The notes beneath the pieces were generated by a model, which saw only the letters and a program-made list of their open reading frames with translations, did not search any database and was not told where the DNA came from. From Castanea sativa (taxonomy: Eukaryota; Streptophyta; Magnoliopsida; Fagales; Fagaceae), in assembly GCF_040712315.1 (NCBI RefSeq), contig NC_134013.1, positions 64,511,501-64,575,500 on the forward strand: a DNA stretch of 64,000 nucleotides, given 5' to 3'. The stretch's first letter is position 1. Each line of letters begins with the position of its first letter. Below, in pieces: positions 1 through 19,305 of this stretch. A program made the position numbers and the translations under genes.

Positions 1-355
1 ACAATGTATGTAGTAGCAGGAAAGGGGATTGCTTTCAAGAAGAAGAAAGCGGGAAGGGGATTCGCCCGCATTGACAAACGAAACGAAACTTGATTTCAAA
101 GATACAAGTAAAACGAAAAAAGAAAATCCATTATCCAACAACACTGCCACTGTATGAGTATAAATAACCTTAACAAAAGGACAAGGGTGATGATAATTAC
201 ATCAACTACTACCAAGGTCACATGTTGAAGCTTGCCTGCAGTAACCAAACCTAAACCCAGAATCAGCATAATGAGAAGAACAGAAATCACCCCATTTGAA
301 AATGAAAGAAAAGTTCTAGAAAGGAACAAGGAGCTGACCTCCAGAGTCAGCCACA
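1..355 (-). other. Downstream/3'UTR region of the PUX1 gene
   Basis: This stretch follows the stop codon of the minus-strand PUX1 gene and most likely holds its 3' untranslated region. The short open frame here has no recognisable domain and looks incidental. The transcript end cannot be placed from sequence alone. Confidence 0.5.
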
Positions 356-3300
356 TCACATTTTCAGCCACTTTGGCTTAACAGGTTTTTTCTCAGCAGG
401 CTTCCGTTCTTGCACCACGGGGGAGGGTGCTGCTGTTACAGGTTCCGGCACAGACTGAGCAGGTTCTGCCTGCTGCCCCTGCTCAATAATGAGTTCCAAC
501 CCTTTCAAAGACATGATCTCTTCTTGTAGGAAGGGACCTGAATTGGCACCTGTTGTATCATCACCATCACCTGAAGAAGATAAATTACATTAGTTATTGC
601 TACAATGTATGTGAGAGAGGCTGGCATTCTTTGTCAGTGATACAAATTACAATTTTGGAATTGGACCACCTAGATTTTAACTTAAAAGTACTTTTTCATG
701 GACACTTTTTCACAGTAAATCACTCTTTCACTTGTACAAGCTATGAAATTGTATTACATGATCTAAATTGAGTAATTAAATACACATGCAGTCAACAATG
801 AAGTGCATCTCATTTACATATTACTCTAGATTTTATGTTTGTACAGCTGATAGTTGAACTGTTGAAGTATATGTCATTTACATATTACTCCAGTTTCGTG
901 GATATACACTTGTTCTGTGTTTGATTAACAGGCACACTCATCAGGCTTACCAGGTGCATTGGGTGACTAAATTCATTGCTTTATGTCCTAGCATTTTAGA
1001 ATATTTACTTCAATTAATATGACCAACTTTTTTCTTTGTAATAAGAAATATTGTATAATGGTGCAACCCTAATATGTGGGATGTACACAAGAGCTACCCC
1101 AAAAAAGTAAAACTAGGATCTAAAATTCAGAGGACGTTATAAGATCTCTGTCTCAGTTTTGAGCTCCAAATGGTCTTCTAAGTTAATCGTATGATAATTA
1201 ACAGCCTACCAAATAATTTCAAAGTGATTTTTTTCAGAGGAAGAGGGGATTAATGGATCAGGCAAATAACCTGTGGTAGAAAAATAGGTCAGTTAACTCT
1301 ATCCTTCTCCTTTTTTTTTTTTTTGAAAAGAAAGTTAATTCTATCTTTCTCTCCAAGACAAGCCACTAAGATGTCCAAATGAAGGAAAAGAACATAGATT
1401 TCCTCTTCTGAACCATAAGTAGTTGTGAACAGAGGAACCAGCCCAAGATCCTAAACCTCAATAGTCAACAGAAAATTGGAAATTCTTCCTAGATTGGACA
1501 AAGTTTAGCTACAACTCTACTCAATATCATCTTTTTATTAGATGTGAATTTTGACAAATCCACCATTAAATAACATTTTCTTTTTATATCCTCCATGCTT
1601 ACAAAATTTTCAGAAAATCAAAGATCAATAGCTATGTCATCAATCAAATGTCTAAATTTTAAATTTTTATAGTCTAAAATTATGCATAAAAAATAAGTTT
1701 ATGAATCAAATAATATACAATATCCAATTGGAACAAATTTTGACATGCGTGTTAAGAACATAAAAAACATGCAATTCCACAGTTAGATTTTCAAAATATG
1801 TAACTTTTTTTTTTTTTTTGGGGAAAGTTGGCTACAGCAAAGTTTGTAGCCAAACTTTGCCCTCCTAGATAGTCAAAAGCATTTACTGGCTAACAAAGTT
1901 TCAAAAACAAGTCCATCTTTTGGAAGACAATGTTCTTAAGGGGTTCACTGCACGAGTACCATTATCCAGTGATTTCCATGGTAGACTCTTAGAGTTAGAT
2001 GTCAACAGTTTCATTCAAGCAAGAGTTGCTCCTAGATTAGGAAAAAGCTTTTATTGGCTAACATAGTTCCAAAAAAAAATACATCTTTTGGATGTCAATG
2101 TAATTAAGTGCTTCACTATACAATTGCTCCACCATACACATCAATGCCATGTTGAAAGTTAAGCATGCTATTAACAAGGTAAAATCAGTCACATTGTCTA
2201 ACACATAAAAGAAAGTAATCGTAAAGGACCAAGAAGAATAAAATCCTCAGCCTAGTGAGCACATATAGGACAAAGGCATTATCATAGAGAAAAAAAAAAC
2301 TAATTAGATTTATGGTAGGTATACAAATAATATGGTCAAGAAACAGTTACAATTAGACATGAACATTCAGCCAGAAATATATTAATTGAATTTTGACATT
2401 CAAAATAATTACTAACCTCTTGGTAGATCATATGAAAAATACACAATTGCCCCAGGAACAAAGCCAGCACTGAAGAAATCCTGAGCCATGTCTTTTATCT
2501 GCTTCTTAGGAGGAGTAGTATCTGCGACATAACCAAAATTTAATGCTTTAATTGCTTCAGTTTTAGAAATCCCTATTTACATCTTACTTTAAGATAACTA
2601 TTAACCAAAAAAAAAACCCATGTGTATGGAGGTAAGTAAATAGTTTGATTCCCATAGGCATACATATATAGAATGGTAGTTCAGGTCGAGCAACAACTTT
2701 CACGAGAAGATCAATCAAGCTCTGAATTGTTTCAGATGGGTGAAATGTGACCTCTAACGTGTGATTATCAGGAAAGCGAATCCTAATTACAGCCTGCAAT
2801 ACATGAGTCAGAAAAAATTCAATGAAAAGGCTAATACTCTACTGAATCAATCCAAAGTTGGGCTTTCTTGATCATAGTTATATGTGCACGATTAAAAAAA
2901 AAAAAAAAAAAAGTCTAAAAAAGAAAAGGTCCATTGAGCACCTTTGTTATTCTTGACCTACGAGTTGCCTCTTCTGCCTCTCGAAGTTTTCGTGTTTTCA
3001 AATATTTATCTGTTGTTTATTCCATTAACGCATTAGAAGAAGTATCCAACATCACACACATGCACATTCACTCACACTTGCACACTTGTATCTACATGTG
3101 TATAAAGATGTGTTAAACATGCTGAATGGGTTCAACTTCTATTGTTCAATTTTTATGTCCATACTCGGGAAACATAAAAAACAAGAAAATACATATATGG
3201 GGACACGACTTTCAAGAAATAAGAGCAAAGGAGGTTTTCCATTCCTTGCTAATATTCATAGCAAGCCATGGACATGAGTCCTAATATAAGGTACCAAATT

Positions 3301-6021
3301 CCACAACTGCAAGCCAAACATAAATCAAACCATTTACAGGACCGCCAATAAGATAATATTTATCAATAAGACTTACATTTAGTTCTTTCTGAAAACTGCA
3401 ACTTCAGAAATGGTGCAGTGCAAGAAGAGCCTTGTCATTTAACATTACTACTAGTAAAATAGGGTCATCATTCATATTACCTTGCTTTTTCGTTGCTAAA
3501 ATGCGATAATAATCCTCTGCTGTGAACTCATAGAAGTCATCTGTCTCCTCTATGATAAACATCCAAAAAGATATAATCATCACAGTATGCAAAAAACTAG
3601 TTTTATGAATCTTCTGAAACATAACAGGCCTGACAGGTAACTTGTAGGACTTTGTGCATATTATGGAATAGGGTAGGAATATGCAAAAGTTAAAATGCTT
3701 CATACCACTGTTGGACACTTCATTTGAGGATGGAGAAAGTGCTGATGTTTCAAACACACGAATTTCTCGTCCTAATTTTCCTTGAATAGCTGCAAACTTG
3801 GCCTGATACCATTCCAAACAAAGTAAAAAAAAAAAAAAAAAATCAACATAATGTCACAGCAGGACAATAGACTACAAACCATACAACACTGAAAAGGAAA
3901 CAATCTTGGTCTGAGATTGGTAATTAAACTTTCACCATTCAAGATCGTACAAGAAACTGGACAACCTGTGACTTGAGGCAACAAAGAGTAGATACTAACT
4001 AAACAAAGAGAAACAAAAATACAGTGATTCTCACTATGATAATGTATTTATAATGCTACCTGGAATACCTTAAGACTCACAATGGTGGAAATATGATATT
4101 TAAAACTTCCATTAATAGATCTCTCATGGAAGAACCATCATTGACAGAGAAATTGGTTGGTAACAAGAACAGGCAGCTTAATTGAGATTTTTTTTTATAA
4201 AAAAAATCCAAATCCTTGACATCTTAGTTGGAAACACTAGGAAGTGCCAGTTGACCAAAAGGTCATTTGGCAGTAGCATAATTGGGAGTTAAATTCCATA
4301 ACCTCTTATATCAAGCCGCCATAATACTCATGTCTTCTTCTAGAATTATAAAACCTTTCAATAACCATTTAGTTTTTCTGGGATTTCATTGCTGTTTTGA
4401 ATTTTTAGTTGTAAATTTTGAGAGGATGTATTTTGATGATCATGTGTAATTAATTGTTCTTTCTTTCAATAAAATTGTTATTAGTTACCAACCCCACCCC
4501 CCCACCCCCCCCCCCCCTTCGCAAAAGCAGGAAAGAGAAGAAAAAAAACCTATTTAGCTTCCTTCAGATGAGAAGACACTCAACAACTTTCTTCAAGATT
4601 TCAACAAGATATATGACCATATATTGGGGAAAGCAATGCACATAGAGAGAAATCAAAGTAGCAAATATTAGTTCTACTGGCCAATTCAAACTATTAAAGA
4701 GCTAGATAAGCATCAGTTGTTAACATGGCTTGGAGATTCATGTGGGCAATCAATTAACAGCTGACTTTGACTTTTAGGAAGTTGTTTATCCAACTTATTA
4801 GTCTTTTACCTCTCTATATATATATGCTACTTTCAGGCCTTCGGCCAAATTGAAAGAGTTCTCTCTTAGAGTGTGGTGCTACAGAAAATATTACAATAGG
4901 AATAGAATTTCCTCTATTTATTTGCTATTTGTGTGAGAGCTACTTGGGCATATTTGGGATTTGGGTTGTGTGAGAGTATCTCTACACCAAATTTGTTAGT
5001 AAAATTTATTTGTTGTCGCTTGTGGACATAGGCTGTTGCCGAACCATGTAATTCTTGGTGTGTTTGCATCTATATTTCTTTTGTGTTGGTTCTCTTTGTT
5101 CATAATATTTGTTTGGAGATCTTTCTAAAGCCCAAAATATTTTCAAAGTCAAGGTTATGTGATTTTCATTTAGCACGCACATAAGATTGCATTGACTAAT
5201 TGAAGAACATAGATGCAACTTGATGAGGCTTGAGAGCACACAAACAAAATCTGAATTAACATAAAAGAGTGTGCCAGCAAAAAAAAAAACAACAACAACA
5301 ACAATAACGATACTTAATATGCCAAACCAATGAAACCATAAAAGATTGTCCCAGACAATATGACAAATTGTAAACTTTATATGCAAAAAAGGAAAGAGCC
5401 TTTCATACCACCCAAACACTACAAAGCTTATCATCCGTAAATTAAATTTACAATACTTTCAATCTAAACTATCTATTATTGTCTGCCTCAATGTAAACCA
5501 TCACAAATTCCTACATTCCCTATACACTATAAAGCTTATTATCCATAAACTAAATTTGCAATACTTTCAATCAATATTATCCATTATTGTCTGCCCCAAT
5601 TTGAACCATCACAAATTCCTATATTCTGCCACTCAATTTAATTATTAAAAAGAAAAGAAAAAACTACCACTCGATTCTGTTTCAGAAGCCAACGTTGAAC
5701 TTTCCAGAAATCTGAAGAGTAGAAACAAAACCACACCAATTTGAAAACCACAAACAATACTGGCATCAAACCCACAACTAGAATCTTCCAATATCCAAGA
5801 ATTAAAGCACAAATAGACCATCTTAGACAAAACCCAGATCGACCCAATATCAAAAACAAAGATTTGAACAAGTACATATATTAAAAATCAAGAAAATCTT
5901 GCAAAGGGTGAAGTTCTTGGAAAAAAAAAAACAAGACCTTAGCAGTTTCAGCCTCCATGGAATCAATGCTTGTGAGCTTTCTTCTTTTCAAAGTTAGTGG
6001 AAAAGGAGCATCAACAACCAT
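356..6021 (-). CDS. PUX1: Plant UBX domain-containing protein 1 (CDC48/p97 regulator)
   Basis: Seven exons on the minus strand: 5938-6021, 3706-3802, 3481-3549, 2942-3009, 2664-2793, 2417-2521 and 356-570. They join in frame to 255 codons plus TGA, close to the 251 residues of Arabidopsis PUX1. The N-terminus has the PUX1 signature PLTLKRRKL. A middle segment contains DDFYEFTAEDYYRIL, followed by a basic helix (LKTRKLREAEEATRRSR). The UBX fold begins near residue 107 (AVIRIRFPDNHTLEV) and continues through TPPKK and DFFSAGFVPGAIVYFSYD. A Pro/Glu-rich tail ends in KPKWLKM. All introns have GT-AG ends. PUX1 binds the AAA ATPase CDC48 and promotes disassembly of its hexamer, so it acts as a negative regulator in cytosol and nucleus; this is family knowledge. 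The first intron is the longest (2,135 bp) and repeat-bearing. The ATG at 6021 fits the family start. Confidence 0.93.
1837..1860. repeat. Perfect 9-bp inverted repeat in PUX1 intron 6
   Basis: The arms gcaaagttt and aaactttgc flank a six-base loop (gtagcc). An overlapping ggctaca/tgtagcc pair starts just upstream. It follows a T-rich tract and may be the remains of a foldback element. Confidence 0.7.
1864..2100. repeat. Diverged direct repeat in PUX1 intron 6
   Basis: A block reading 'cctaga...ttactggctaacaaagtttc...catcttttgga' near 1864-1931 recurs near 2032-2100, about 168 bases later, with scattered substitutions. It looks like an old local duplication without coding content. Confidence 0.55.
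4491..4518. repeat. Poly-C tract (poly-G on the transcribed strand) in PUX1 intron 1
   Basis: A run of almost uninterrupted C with a few A residues lies in the first intron. On the minus, sense strand it is G-rich and could form a quadruplex in the pre-mRNA. It may also be unstable or mis-sequenced in length. Confidence 0.8.
5414..5629. repeat. Two-copy tandem repeat, 108-bp period, in PUX1 intron 1
   Basis: The segment starting near 5414 (acactacaaagcttatcatcc) recurs from 5522 (acactataaagcttattatcc). Both copies end with tttgaaccatcacaaattcc-like sequence. Divergence is about 10-15% by eye. No coding role is seen. Confidence 0.75.
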
Positions 6022-6181
6022 CAGAGAATAAAAGCAAACCGATTCGTACGTAAATATGTCTTATTGTTGATGTTCTTGTGAATTTTGTAGTCTCCGGATT
6101 GGTCTTTCTTTCATTCGCTCCTTCTTGGACTTGTCAATAATTCTATTCCTTTCCTTTTCTTACAAAGTTACTCTTACTACA

Positions 6182-6200
6182 CGTGGGAATCACACGTGTG
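6182..6200. promoter_or_regulatory. Paired G-boxes upstream of PUX1
   Basis: Two palindromic CACGTG cores lie at 6182-6187 and 6195-6200, 13 bases apart start to start. They are about 160-180 bases upstream of the PUX1 ATG. G-boxes bind bZIP and bHLH factors (ABF, PIF, HY5 families). Activity is inferred from the motif only. Confidence 0.6.
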
Positions 6201-6228
6201 TAAGTTTCTCAATTAAGGCCCTTTTTTG

Positions 6229-6362
6229 GGCCGGGCCATACTTTCTGTAAAGGGACACAGAATTTGGGCCTCTCAGATCAAGATTTATTGCATTCACAAT
6301 GGGCCTATCAGTCCAAACCAACATTGGCTTTTCGATCATCCAAAGCCAGCCCAACTAGCCCA
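6229..6362. promoter_or_regulatory. Cluster of five site II (TGGGCY) motifs in the PUX1 upstream region
   Basis: TGGGCC occurs at 6229-6234, 6265-6270 and 6300-6305. The reverse complement of TGGGCT occurs at 6348-6353 and 6357-6362. Site II elements are bound by TCP factors and are typical of housekeeping and cell-growth promoters. The cluster lies 210-340 bases upstream of the PUX1 start codon. Confidence 0.5.
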
Positions 6363-6460
6363 ACAAACAAAGCCCTTGTAACCATTAAAACTTTAGACCC
6401 TTCAATATGTAAGCCCTCACAACCCATATAACTCAAGCGTCAAACATTCCCTATTTTATT

Positions 6461-7074
6461 TACCTTTTGTGAAGCTTCTCCTATTAATCCTAGGTGCATG
6501 GTGGTGAAGCAAGTTAGATAGGAAAGGCCTCAGGCTGGGTGGTGTAAACTTAATATTGATGGGGCAGTTGGGACAAGTGCAGGCAGGTCGGGTTGTGGAG
6601 ACATCATTAAAGATGAGCATGGGTAGTGGATTATAGGTTTCTCCAGGAGGATTGGTGTTGCGAATAGCCTCACTGCTGAGCTGTGGGGGCTGCATGATGG
6701 GCTGAAATTATGTTGCTATAGGAATCTTGATTCTATAGAAGTAGAGATAGATGCTAAAGCAACTTTAGATGTGTTTCTTAATCCTGGGTGTTCAACTAAT
6801 TTTGTGTCGCCTGTTTTGGATGATTGTAGGGCGTTGGTCTCTCGATTTAGACGAATTTGCTTTAAGCATTGCTATCGAGAGGCAAATCGGTGTGCTGACA
6901 AGCTTGCTAGGATAGGGGCTAGCCAATCTTTAGATTTTTCTGTTTTCCATAGTCCACCCATGGACATTGTAGCCTTCGTTGAGGAAGATACCAATGGGCT
7001 GTGTCTAGCTAGGCTTTGTTCTGAGCTTTCTTTGTTTTAGTGTTATACTATTTCTCTGTTTATCAAAAAAAAAA
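6461..7074 (+). mobile_element. 5'-truncated LINE (non-LTR retrotransposon) copy with RNase H domain
   Basis: The insertion is bounded by a perfect 15-bp target-site duplication (attccctattttatt) at 6446-6460 and 7075-7089, and it ends in a poly(A) run at 7065-7074. Inside, a frame from about 6520 to 7040 reads GWCKLNIDGAVGTSAGRSGCG, ... LTAELWGLHDGLKLC ..., ... CYREANRCADKLARIGA: the terminal RNase H-like domain found in plant L1-type ORF2. The frame has one internal stop (TAG at 6624-6626, where related proteins have a residue), so this copy is dead. It represents only the last ~0.6 kb of a full element, as expected from incomplete reverse transcription. Confidence 0.9.
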
Positions 7075-7124
7075 ATTCCCTATTTTATTCAAGATCATGT
7101 TTTGAGAATATCAAAACACTAAGG

Positions 7125-7311
7125 GGCTGTTTGGATTTGCTGTTTCCATAATTCATAACTCTGTTTCAATAACTCATAACTCAAAAATGGTGGGACCCAT
7201 GGCTGAGAAGTCCGTTTGGATTTTGTTTCTAGTTTTTGTTTCCATCATTCAATTCTCTGATTTTTGAGTGATAAGTTATGGAAACTGAAACCACATTTTA
7301 GGTGGACTATG
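7125..7311. mobile_element. Foldback MITE-like element
   Basis: The left part (ggggctgtttggatttgctg, then tttccataattcataactc) is mirrored on the right by the reverse complement of gagtgataagttatggaaac. The 'ctgtttggatt' opening is typical of plant MITE termini. The outer ends are eroded and no clean target duplication is seen. Confidence 0.5.
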
Positions 7312-7444
7312 AGCGTGTTTAGGGTATCTTCTTCCTTTTAATTATAAATATGACAATTTTAAGTTGGGATGACAAATAGTTAATAGTTTGAGTATAAAAA
7401 TGGATGTTCTAATTCCCCGCCTACACCAAAAACTGATTAATGTC

Positions 7445-7511
7445 TTGGTCTGATGATAAAGAGGTATCATTAGGAGCGGACACTATAGGTTGAAACTCTC
7501 TAAAAAAAAAA
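7445..7511 (+). mobile_element. Short SINE copy
   Basis: A tRNA-like A box (ggtctgatgataaag) and B box (aggttgaaactct) are followed directly by an A-run. A possible 6-bp duplication (aatgtc) flanks the unit. The size (about 70 bases) and layout suit a tRNA-derived SINE or its truncated form. Confidence 0.5.
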
Positions 7512-9686
7512 ATGTCCTAATTTAATGAATTTTAATGTTTTACATTTACATTTACTTTTTATACCTATTTTCATTTAATCTTTTGCTTTGAGATTACTTT
7601 TTTTTTTTTAATGTGTGCATGTATGTGAAATAATTAGTTAGTGTAAATTTTGACGAGAGTTTTGTATTTTTCAATTCATTATTGTGTCCTTTATTCATCT
7701 TTGTTAAATCACTTTCAATTAAATAATATGGTCATTTTCTGAAGTATTGGAAAGTAGACACAAAATCATTCTACTCCAATTATATATATAAAAAATAGAT
7801 AAGAATGTCTTCCTTGAACTTAATCATGGATTATTATTGATACAAAAATTTTAGGCACAAAGACTCCCTCGTGTGTCAGATTAGACTCTTTCTTGATAGA
7901 TGAGATATGAAGTGGAAACAATATTTGTACTTAGTATCATTTGTGGTTATGATATCAAAATAATCCATCACTAATCTTAAAAGCTAAAATTAATGATAAA
8001 TTATGAATTTATTAATCATATAATCATTAGTGTAACAAGTTTGGTCATTATAACTTTTTTTTTTTGAGAGACGGTCATTATAATAATTGAAACAACGTGC
8101 ATTCACAAGAAAGAAAAGATAAAGAACATGTCAGGAAAAATATTACACACACATATTGAAAAATAAAAAAAGCCATTTATTTCTCACACGCAAAAGAAAT
8201 AGTTATAATAAATACAAAAGACAGTTTTTTTATAATAATAAAAAAAAAAAAAGACACGAAAATAATATGAAGAGGCCATGTAAAGCTGGCTGATCAGCTT
8301 TTTCCATAATTGTGCTGGATGAAGCAATGAAAGGGAGATAAAATCAATGGCTTCTATTGGAAACTGAATTATATATATATCACCATCAATAACCAATCAT
8401 ATCATAGTGTCGTATATACCATTCTATTTTACTCATTCTTTGCACTTTGAACCTATTTGGCTATATTAACTTTTGAGAAATAATTGGCAACCAAGCTAAG
8501 CAACGAATACAACCCAGTAACTGGCTTTGGAAGCATTAGATTTTTTGCGAAAGCATTGGAGAGATCCAGTTTAGGTTTTAGCAAATTTGGTAAAAGAGTA
8601 CCATAGGAATAGGACTTTCCATTGTGTTTTCATTTCTCTTCTCTTACAAATAAATAAATAAATAGCAAATACAGAAAAGAATTCTGTAGTTATAACTTAT
8701 CTATGAAACTGGCCTATTGTCTACTGATATTTTAATTTTACAACAAACAAGGTTTATGGAATCATCTTCTCAAAAAAACAAAAAAAAGTTTATGGAATTA
8801 AAATTTTTAAGTATTTTTTTTTCTTATCCTCCCTTATAATTTTTTCTTCACAAAACTTAGCGATCGTTATTTATTACTAGGGATGATAACAAGGTGGGTT
8901 GGGGCAAAATGATAAATATCCTATCTCCTAGTTAGGATAAAGTAAGTCAATTCAAGCTAGGATAATAACATGTTACCATCTCTAATAGAGTGGTGGCGGC
9001 ATTGAAGATAGTGAGACTGAGAGTAGGAGGGAAATGAAAGATAACCATGCGAGTTTCAAAAGAGGGGGACACAAATGTGTTCGACAAAGGTAAATGAGAA
9101 AGAGATTAATGATATTTTTTTTCAAACAAGTTTAGTTGCAAACCAGTGAGAATATTCTTTAAGCCTAATACATGATGATTGAAAAAACTATTAATGTGTA
9201 GTTTTAGTCACATGACTTTTTTAAATAATATACATGAATAATCTTATAAATCATCATATAATAAAGGAGATTCCTCTAGATTGGTTTAGAGCTAAATTAT
9301 AAAACCAAAAAAAGAAACTCATGATTTCCTTTACATTATGTTGAAGAGTTTATAAAGGTAAAACTTAGGCACAATAATCTAGTTGCATTGAATTTATGAA
9401 AAAGTTTAATTCCAAACTAGTTTGCAACTATCTTCCTTCAACCCAATATGTAGCATTTTATGTACAAGATTATCAATGTACATTATTTAAATAAGTTTTA
9501 TAAATCGCCACATAGTGAGTTAGAGAAAATAGCATCAAATTGATTTAGATCTAAACTTTCTCCTTGAACTTTATTGTTCTTAGGAATGAAAACAATATTT
9601 GTGTTTTATTGATCATTACAACTAGATGTTTGAATTCAATTAGAGAACCTAATGATGCTTTCCATTTAATGAATTATATCTCACTT
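7512..9686. other. AT-rich intergenic DNA, no gene recognised
   Basis: No frame here shows a known domain, and no RNA gene was recognised. The region contains short A/T homopolymers and microsatellite fragments only. Confidence 0.6.
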
Positions 9687-9689
9687 TTA

Positions 9690-9848
9690 GGTTGCGTTTA
9701 GCATTGACTTAAAAAACCATCTTATTCTATTATTTTTTGTACTATTCATGGGTCCACTATATTATTTTAGCTATTTTTACCTTTATCTATAGTATATTCA
9801 GTAAAAAAAATTCAGTTTCAGCTAAATAAGCTATTGTCAAATGGACAC
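9690..9848. mobile_element. Tourist-like MITE, 159 bp
   Basis: TTA duplications at 9687-9689 and 9849-9851 flank imperfect terminal inverted repeats: ggttgcgtttagcattgact on the left and, reversed, gtgtccatttgacaatagct on the right. A TTA/TAA duplication with a 'gtttgg'-like terminus is the hallmark of PIF/Harbinger-derived Tourist MITEs. Confidence 0.65.
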
Positions 9849-9992
9849 TTAGTCCATAATAATAAAATAACAAAATGAATACCATCACAAAAGAATAAAA
9901 TATAAATAAAATATTTTTTTTTTCCAAACTGTCTGAACCACTCAACTTTTTCTAAATATCATGTAAAATGATACAAAGACTCCCACTACAAA

Positions 9993-10226
9993 GGGTCCGT
10001 TTGGATAGAATTTATTGCTGAAAACTGAAAACACTGTAGTAAAATAATTTTTAAATGTGTAAATAGTACTGCGGGACCTATTTTTAATAAAAAATTGTTA
10101 AAAACGTACATGAACAGTGCGCGCTTGTCCCCCCAGCAGAAGAAAAAAAAAAAAACAAAAAAAACAAAAAAAAACAAAACGCAGAAAGCTTTGGACGCAG
10201 ACGCAAAACGTGGTATCCAAACTGTC
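9993..10226. mobile_element. 'gtttggatagaa' family MITE, copy 1
   Basis: The left end gggtccgtttggatagaa pairs with the right end, whose reverse complement is gacagtttggatacc. A duplication acaaa lies on both sides (9988-9992, 10227-10231). The first ~80 bases closely match a second copy at 13633-13839. Confidence 0.65.
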
Positions 10227-10539
10227 ACAAAGACACACCTAAGTGGTAAATAAAATATATTATTTTAAAAATAAATTTGTTTGAGATAGTTTTAATCTAT
10301 GGTATTTGCTTCTGATAATAGCCTTTTATCATCAGACGAAGACATCAATAAGTTTTTGGTGTAGATAGGAATTGAACTCTAAATCACTTATTCAACCATT
10401 AAAGACTTTACCAGTTAAACTAATTGAAACTCACTTTAAAAAATCAATTTTCAATCTACAGCATGTCATAATTATTTATATCTTCCAAAGTTCCAACCAT
10501 GAGTGTAAAAAAAAAAAAAAAAAAAAAAGATTAGTAACG

Positions 10540-10954
10540 ACCAAATGAAAGGTGGCCGGTAACAGTTGTTCCGGCGCACGTTAGTATTGGCCCACACTCA
10601 CCCTCTGCGCCCCCACTTTTCAAAAATCCCAAATTAACCGTGAGAGACTTCTTCGAATCGATCACTCCTTTTATCATCGTCATGGGCCCCCACACACCCC
10701 TTTTCCTCACACAGCATTATAAACAAACAAACAACAAGCAAGCAAGCAACAACAACCGAAAAAAATATAATAACAACTTTCCCAAATTTACAAACTCACC
10801 CCTAACCGTTCAAATTTCCAGACCCACTTCCACAATTATATATTTCCCCAAGGACCTTCGTTTCAAAACAAAAAAAAAAAAAATCCAAATTAAAAATTAA
10901 AAAAAAATTGAACAAGTAAAACACAAACCAGAACAACACACAGAGAAAACAGAA

Positions 10955-10985
<31 letters not shown>

Positions 10986-11013
10986 ACTCACTCACACACA
11001 CACAGGTTTGGTG
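10540..11013 (+). promoter_or_regulatory. AUG6 promoter/5' leader with an MSA-like motif and CT microsatellite
   Basis: The region upstream of the AUG6 start carries a reverse-strand AACGGTTA (10801-10810, read on the minus strand), which contains the AACGG core of the mitosis-specific activator bound by MYB3R proteins. A CT/GA run lies at 10961-10984, inside the likely 5' leader. The transcription start is not determined. Confidence 0.4.
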
Positions 11014-18116
<7,103 letters not shown>

Positions 18117-18740
18117 AACAGATGTTTGGGCAACCTTGCTCTTGTGTTCTTGAGCCAGATAATTTGGTTGCTGTGATGGTTTTGTTTTCATTCCTCAGTG
18201 GGCATACTCTCTCCTCCCCATTATTTTTGTATGACACGGTGTTTGTAGGATATCTCTTTTCCTTCTTCATCTTCTGTATATTCTGCCCACATATTCGGCA
18301 CATTTTTTATCCTATTGTGGAGGGAACTATGAGCCATTGGGCAGCACCTTTTTACATGCTTGACAGATGCCTGGAACTTGAGATGGTTGTAATATATCAG
18401 AATGCTGACCTGGGTGTTAGAGGCCAAAATCTGCAGCCAACCAATAGAGTCCGAATTCGAACACTTCCCTTGACAGCCGGTTCATAAAATGTTACTCAAG
18501 AAGAGAAATGCGGCATCCCATGGTTAGAAATAGAACGTGAAGGTTGGTTTCTAGCCTGACAAGTTTCTGGCAGCAATACCACATTCACTTAGCATCCTGT
18601 TTTTAACTGTCAAGAATGATTGTTGATGGACTGATTATTATGTGTTTGATAGATGTGTATCACATGAATTTGATAATGTATTTTGCGATTCATCAGGAAT
18701 GAGAAGTTACTGTCTGTAACAGTTGGATTACTTTTATTTA
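18117..18740 (+). other. Probable AUG6 3'UTR
   Basis: The sequence directly after the stop codon lacks a recognisable gene. It contains an open frame (to about 18487) with no known domain, which is likely incidental. The poly(A) site is not determined. Confidence 0.45.
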
Positions 18741-19305
18741 TTTTGTTGAGCAAGGCCATGTTTCGTTAATTAAGCTTAACCATGTAGACTCCACTTGATT
18801 CTTCTAAATATTAATTCTTCTCCCAGTTTTCCAGCAGGCGCAACTGACTTTACCATTTCTTTTAATTTATTTTTTCACAAGAGAAGTCAAGCTCACCTTA
18901 TACGGGAATATTTTATCTTTATGAAACGGTCTTATAAGATACAATCTTTTGCAATATGCTTGATCAGGACTTGCATAGACACTAATTTATGATCGGCTTA
19001 TGTCACTTACATATGAGTTCATTATCAGTGCTTGGTGAAAATTAATTCAATCACGGTTAACACAAAAGCAAGCCGTGTCAAATTGAATGACAAAACGTGA
19101 TCCTAGTCTCCTAGACTTCTTGTTAGACTCAGAGGCCTGGCCCAATTGAAGTTACTTTGTTCTACACTTCAATAAGTTTAGTAGGTACAATGTACAAAAC
19201 AGCCTTCGTTTACTTTCTGTGCGTGTGTGGGGCGCGTATGTGTGGTAAAATGTGTAAGTCTGACTGTGTGTGTGATCCACACTTCACCGGACTTTAAGAA
19301 AATTT
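18741..19305. other. Intergenic DNA, nothing recognised
   Basis: The stretch has no supported gene or RNA. A GT-rich patch occurs near 19218-19275. Confidence 0.5.

Noticed and set aside
5006..5434. Minus-strand 142-codon frame in PUX1 intron 1
   Set aside because: It has no domain, is AT-rich and hydrophobic by composition, and lies inside a well-supported intron.
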